DNA of 62,425 nt from DATJSN01 sp035504095 (lineage in GTDB: Bacteria > Planctomycetota > Phycisphaerae > WQYP01): the NCBI GenBank assembly GCA_035504095.1, contig DATJSN010000077.1, forward strand, positions 1-62,425. The letters run 5' to 3'. The number at the start of each line of letters is the position of its first letter. Positions within the stretch are counted from its first letter, which is position 1. Positions 61,435 through 62,425 of this stretch are shown here, in pieces. A program made the translations under genes and the position numbers. The notes beneath the pieces are model-generated. The model saw only the letters and a program-made list of their open reading frames with translations. It searched no databases and had not been told where the DNA came from.

Positions 61435-61941
61435 ATGACCACTCTTGAACAAATCACACCGAGTAATGCCTTGGTCTTTAAGGCAGTTCGTCTTGCGGCC
61501 TTACAGGATTCGCCGAGCGCTTTCGGCGGTACATTCGCGAAGGAATCCCAACTCAATGACGTCGATTGGCTCAAGCGTGCAGCCGTCTGGAGCAACGACC
61601 GGTCGGTAGGTTATATCGTGATGGATGCGGGGAATGCTTGTGGCATTGCCGCAGCATTTTTAGATGAGCGAGATTCGCTGAAAGCTCACCTGATTTCCAT
61701 GTGGGTGGCCCCGGCGTACCGGCGTCGCGGCATCGGCCGATTATTGATCGAGGCCATTAATACCTGGGCTTGCACTCGAGGAGCACACATGTTGCAACTG
61801 ATGGTAACCAACAATGACAACACGGCGATTGAATTTTATAAACGATGTGGATTTTCCATGACCGGCAACACTGAGCCTTATCCCAATGATCCGACGCTCA
61901 TTGAATATGAGATGTCTCGGCTTATTAAAGCATCTTCGTAG
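61435..61941 (+). CDS. GNAT-family N-acetyltransferase
   Basis: 168 residues. VRLAALQDSPSAFGGTFAKE is the first part typical of the group, LISMWVAPAYRRRGIGRLLI (about 90-109) is the acetyl-CoA pyrophosphate loop, and LMVTNNDNTAIEFYKRCGF with a final TLIEYEMSR strand complete the GNAT fold. The acceptor may be a protein, antibiotic or metabolite. It diverges from trpB and stands alone. Confidence 0.88.
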   Translation: MTTLEQITPSNALVFKAVRLAALQDSPSAFGGTFAKESQLNDVDWLKRAAVWSNDRSVGYIVMDAGNACGIAAAFLDERDSLKAHLISMWVAPAYRRRGIGRLLIEAINTWACTRGAHMLQLMVTNNDNTAIEFYKRCGFSMTGNTEPYPNDPTLIEYEMSRLIKASS

Positions 61942-62029
61942 AGGGTAGAAAGTAGAGTACTAGTTCACGCCGCAACAAATTGTTGATATTATTGTCCGAA
62001 CTTAGGGCTTTAAAAGAGGTTCTTGAACT

Positions 62030-62425
62030 ATGGCTCAAACGGATAACAAAAGCGCGCCACTGGTAAGCATAATTATGGGCAGTAAATCCGACCTGCCCAC
62101 GATGCAGCATGCTGCGGATGTTCTTGGCAAGCTGGAAATTCCGTATGAAATCAAGGTGATTTCCGCGCATCGCACGCCGCTCAAAACCATGCAATTCGCC
62201 CAGGAAGCTCAGGGCCGCGGGATAAAAGTCATTATCGCCGGCGCCGGCGGTGCGGCGCATCTGGCGGGCGTAGTCTCAGCGCTGACCACCTTACCGGTAC
62301 TGGGCGTGCCGATGCAAGGAGAAGCACTACGCGGGATTGATTCGCTGCTCTCTATCGTTCAGATGCCCGGAGGAGTGCCGGTGGGGACGCTGGCGATCGG
62401 CAACGCGGGCGCTACCAATGCCGGT
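62030..62425 (+). CDS. purE: N5-carboxyaminoimidazole ribonucleotide mutase (PurE), 3' end outside window
   Basis: The frame is open from the ATG at 62030 to the window edge (132 codons). VSIIMGSKSDLPTM, VISAHRTPLK, IIAGAGGAAHLAGVV, TTLPVLGVPM and SLLSIVQMPGGVPVGTLAIG are the class I PurE motifs, including the S-D and S-A-H-R active-site residues. Catalyses the carboxyl transfer in purine synthesis. AGAGG precedes the ATG by about 10 bases. purK often follows but lies beyond the window. Confidence 0.95.
   Translation, partial: MAQTDNKSAPLVSIIMGSKSDLPTMQHAADVLGKLEIPYEIKVISAHRTPLKTMQFAQEAQGRGIKVIIAGAGGAAHLAGVVSALTTLPVLGVPMQGEALRGIDSLLSIVQMPGGVPVGTLAIGNAGATNAG

Overview
The window reads as a chromosomal segment of a Gram-negative bacterium, most likely a planctomycete of the Phycisphaerae type. 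This placement is inferred from gene content: Tat-exported GH35 and GH95 glycosidases, an ECF sigma / membrane anti-sigma-like / large anchored protein operon whose last member ends in a 'PIDPFDGQPLRY' module common in planctomycete proteins, several lipoproteins, and many large membrane proteins without recognisable families. Housekeeping genes are scattered between one- to five-gene transcription units. There is one tRNA (Leu, anticodon CAG) and no rRNA, transposase, integrase or CRISPR array.

Region 1 (1-11.6 kb) is an AT-rich accessory island. It holds two tandem phage tail-collar genes (the first cut by the window edge), a membrane protein with a C-terminal IPT/TIG domain, an alpha/beta-hydrolase lipase, a CYTH-like protein, an NlpC/P60-type peptidase, a calcineurin-type phosphoesterase, a second TIG-tailed membrane protein, a pair of small unknown genes, a phospholipase C-family phosphoesterase and a Pepco-like small protein. 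Two copies of a palindrome-rich intergenic element lie directly upstream of the peptidase/phosphoesterase pair and of the phospholipase gene. The island ends in about 1.2 kb of non-coding DNA with two repeat families, one of them MITE-like.

Region 2 (11.6-19 kb) is core-like: RDD protein, trmL, mazG-like, nucleotidyltransferase-like protein, LigD-type phosphoesterase, TPR lipoprotein, methyltransferase, rsmE. Region 3 (19-24.2 kb) is accessory again: a small conserved protein followed after its stop by an in-frame coding-like tail, a RES/Xre toxin-antitoxin pair in toxin-first order, a NERD membrane protein between short direct repeats, and two zinc-ribbon membrane proteins (LRR and TPR). These two follow proS in the same direction, and proS itself carries an in-frame ParB-like C-terminal extension.

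Region 4 (26.6-54.4 kb) is mainly core: UvrD/PcrA helicase; a five-gene minus-strand run nadK - membrane protein - M42-type peptidase - rnd - asnB; the sigma operon; a TPR-YggX fusion; greA; a TonB-like protein; a YaeI-like phosphoesterase; an acyl-CoA dehydrogenase-like protein; a GAF-PAS-GGDEF-EAL protein; tRNA-Leu; an RNase HI-like gene and a zinc-ribbon coiled-coil gene; PhoH-like ATPase; MFS transporter; priA; universal stress protein. Region 5 (54.4-62.4 kb) has a GH35/GH95 glycan operon, trpB with a lipoprotein gene behind it, a GNAT acetyltransferase, and the start of purE at the right edge.
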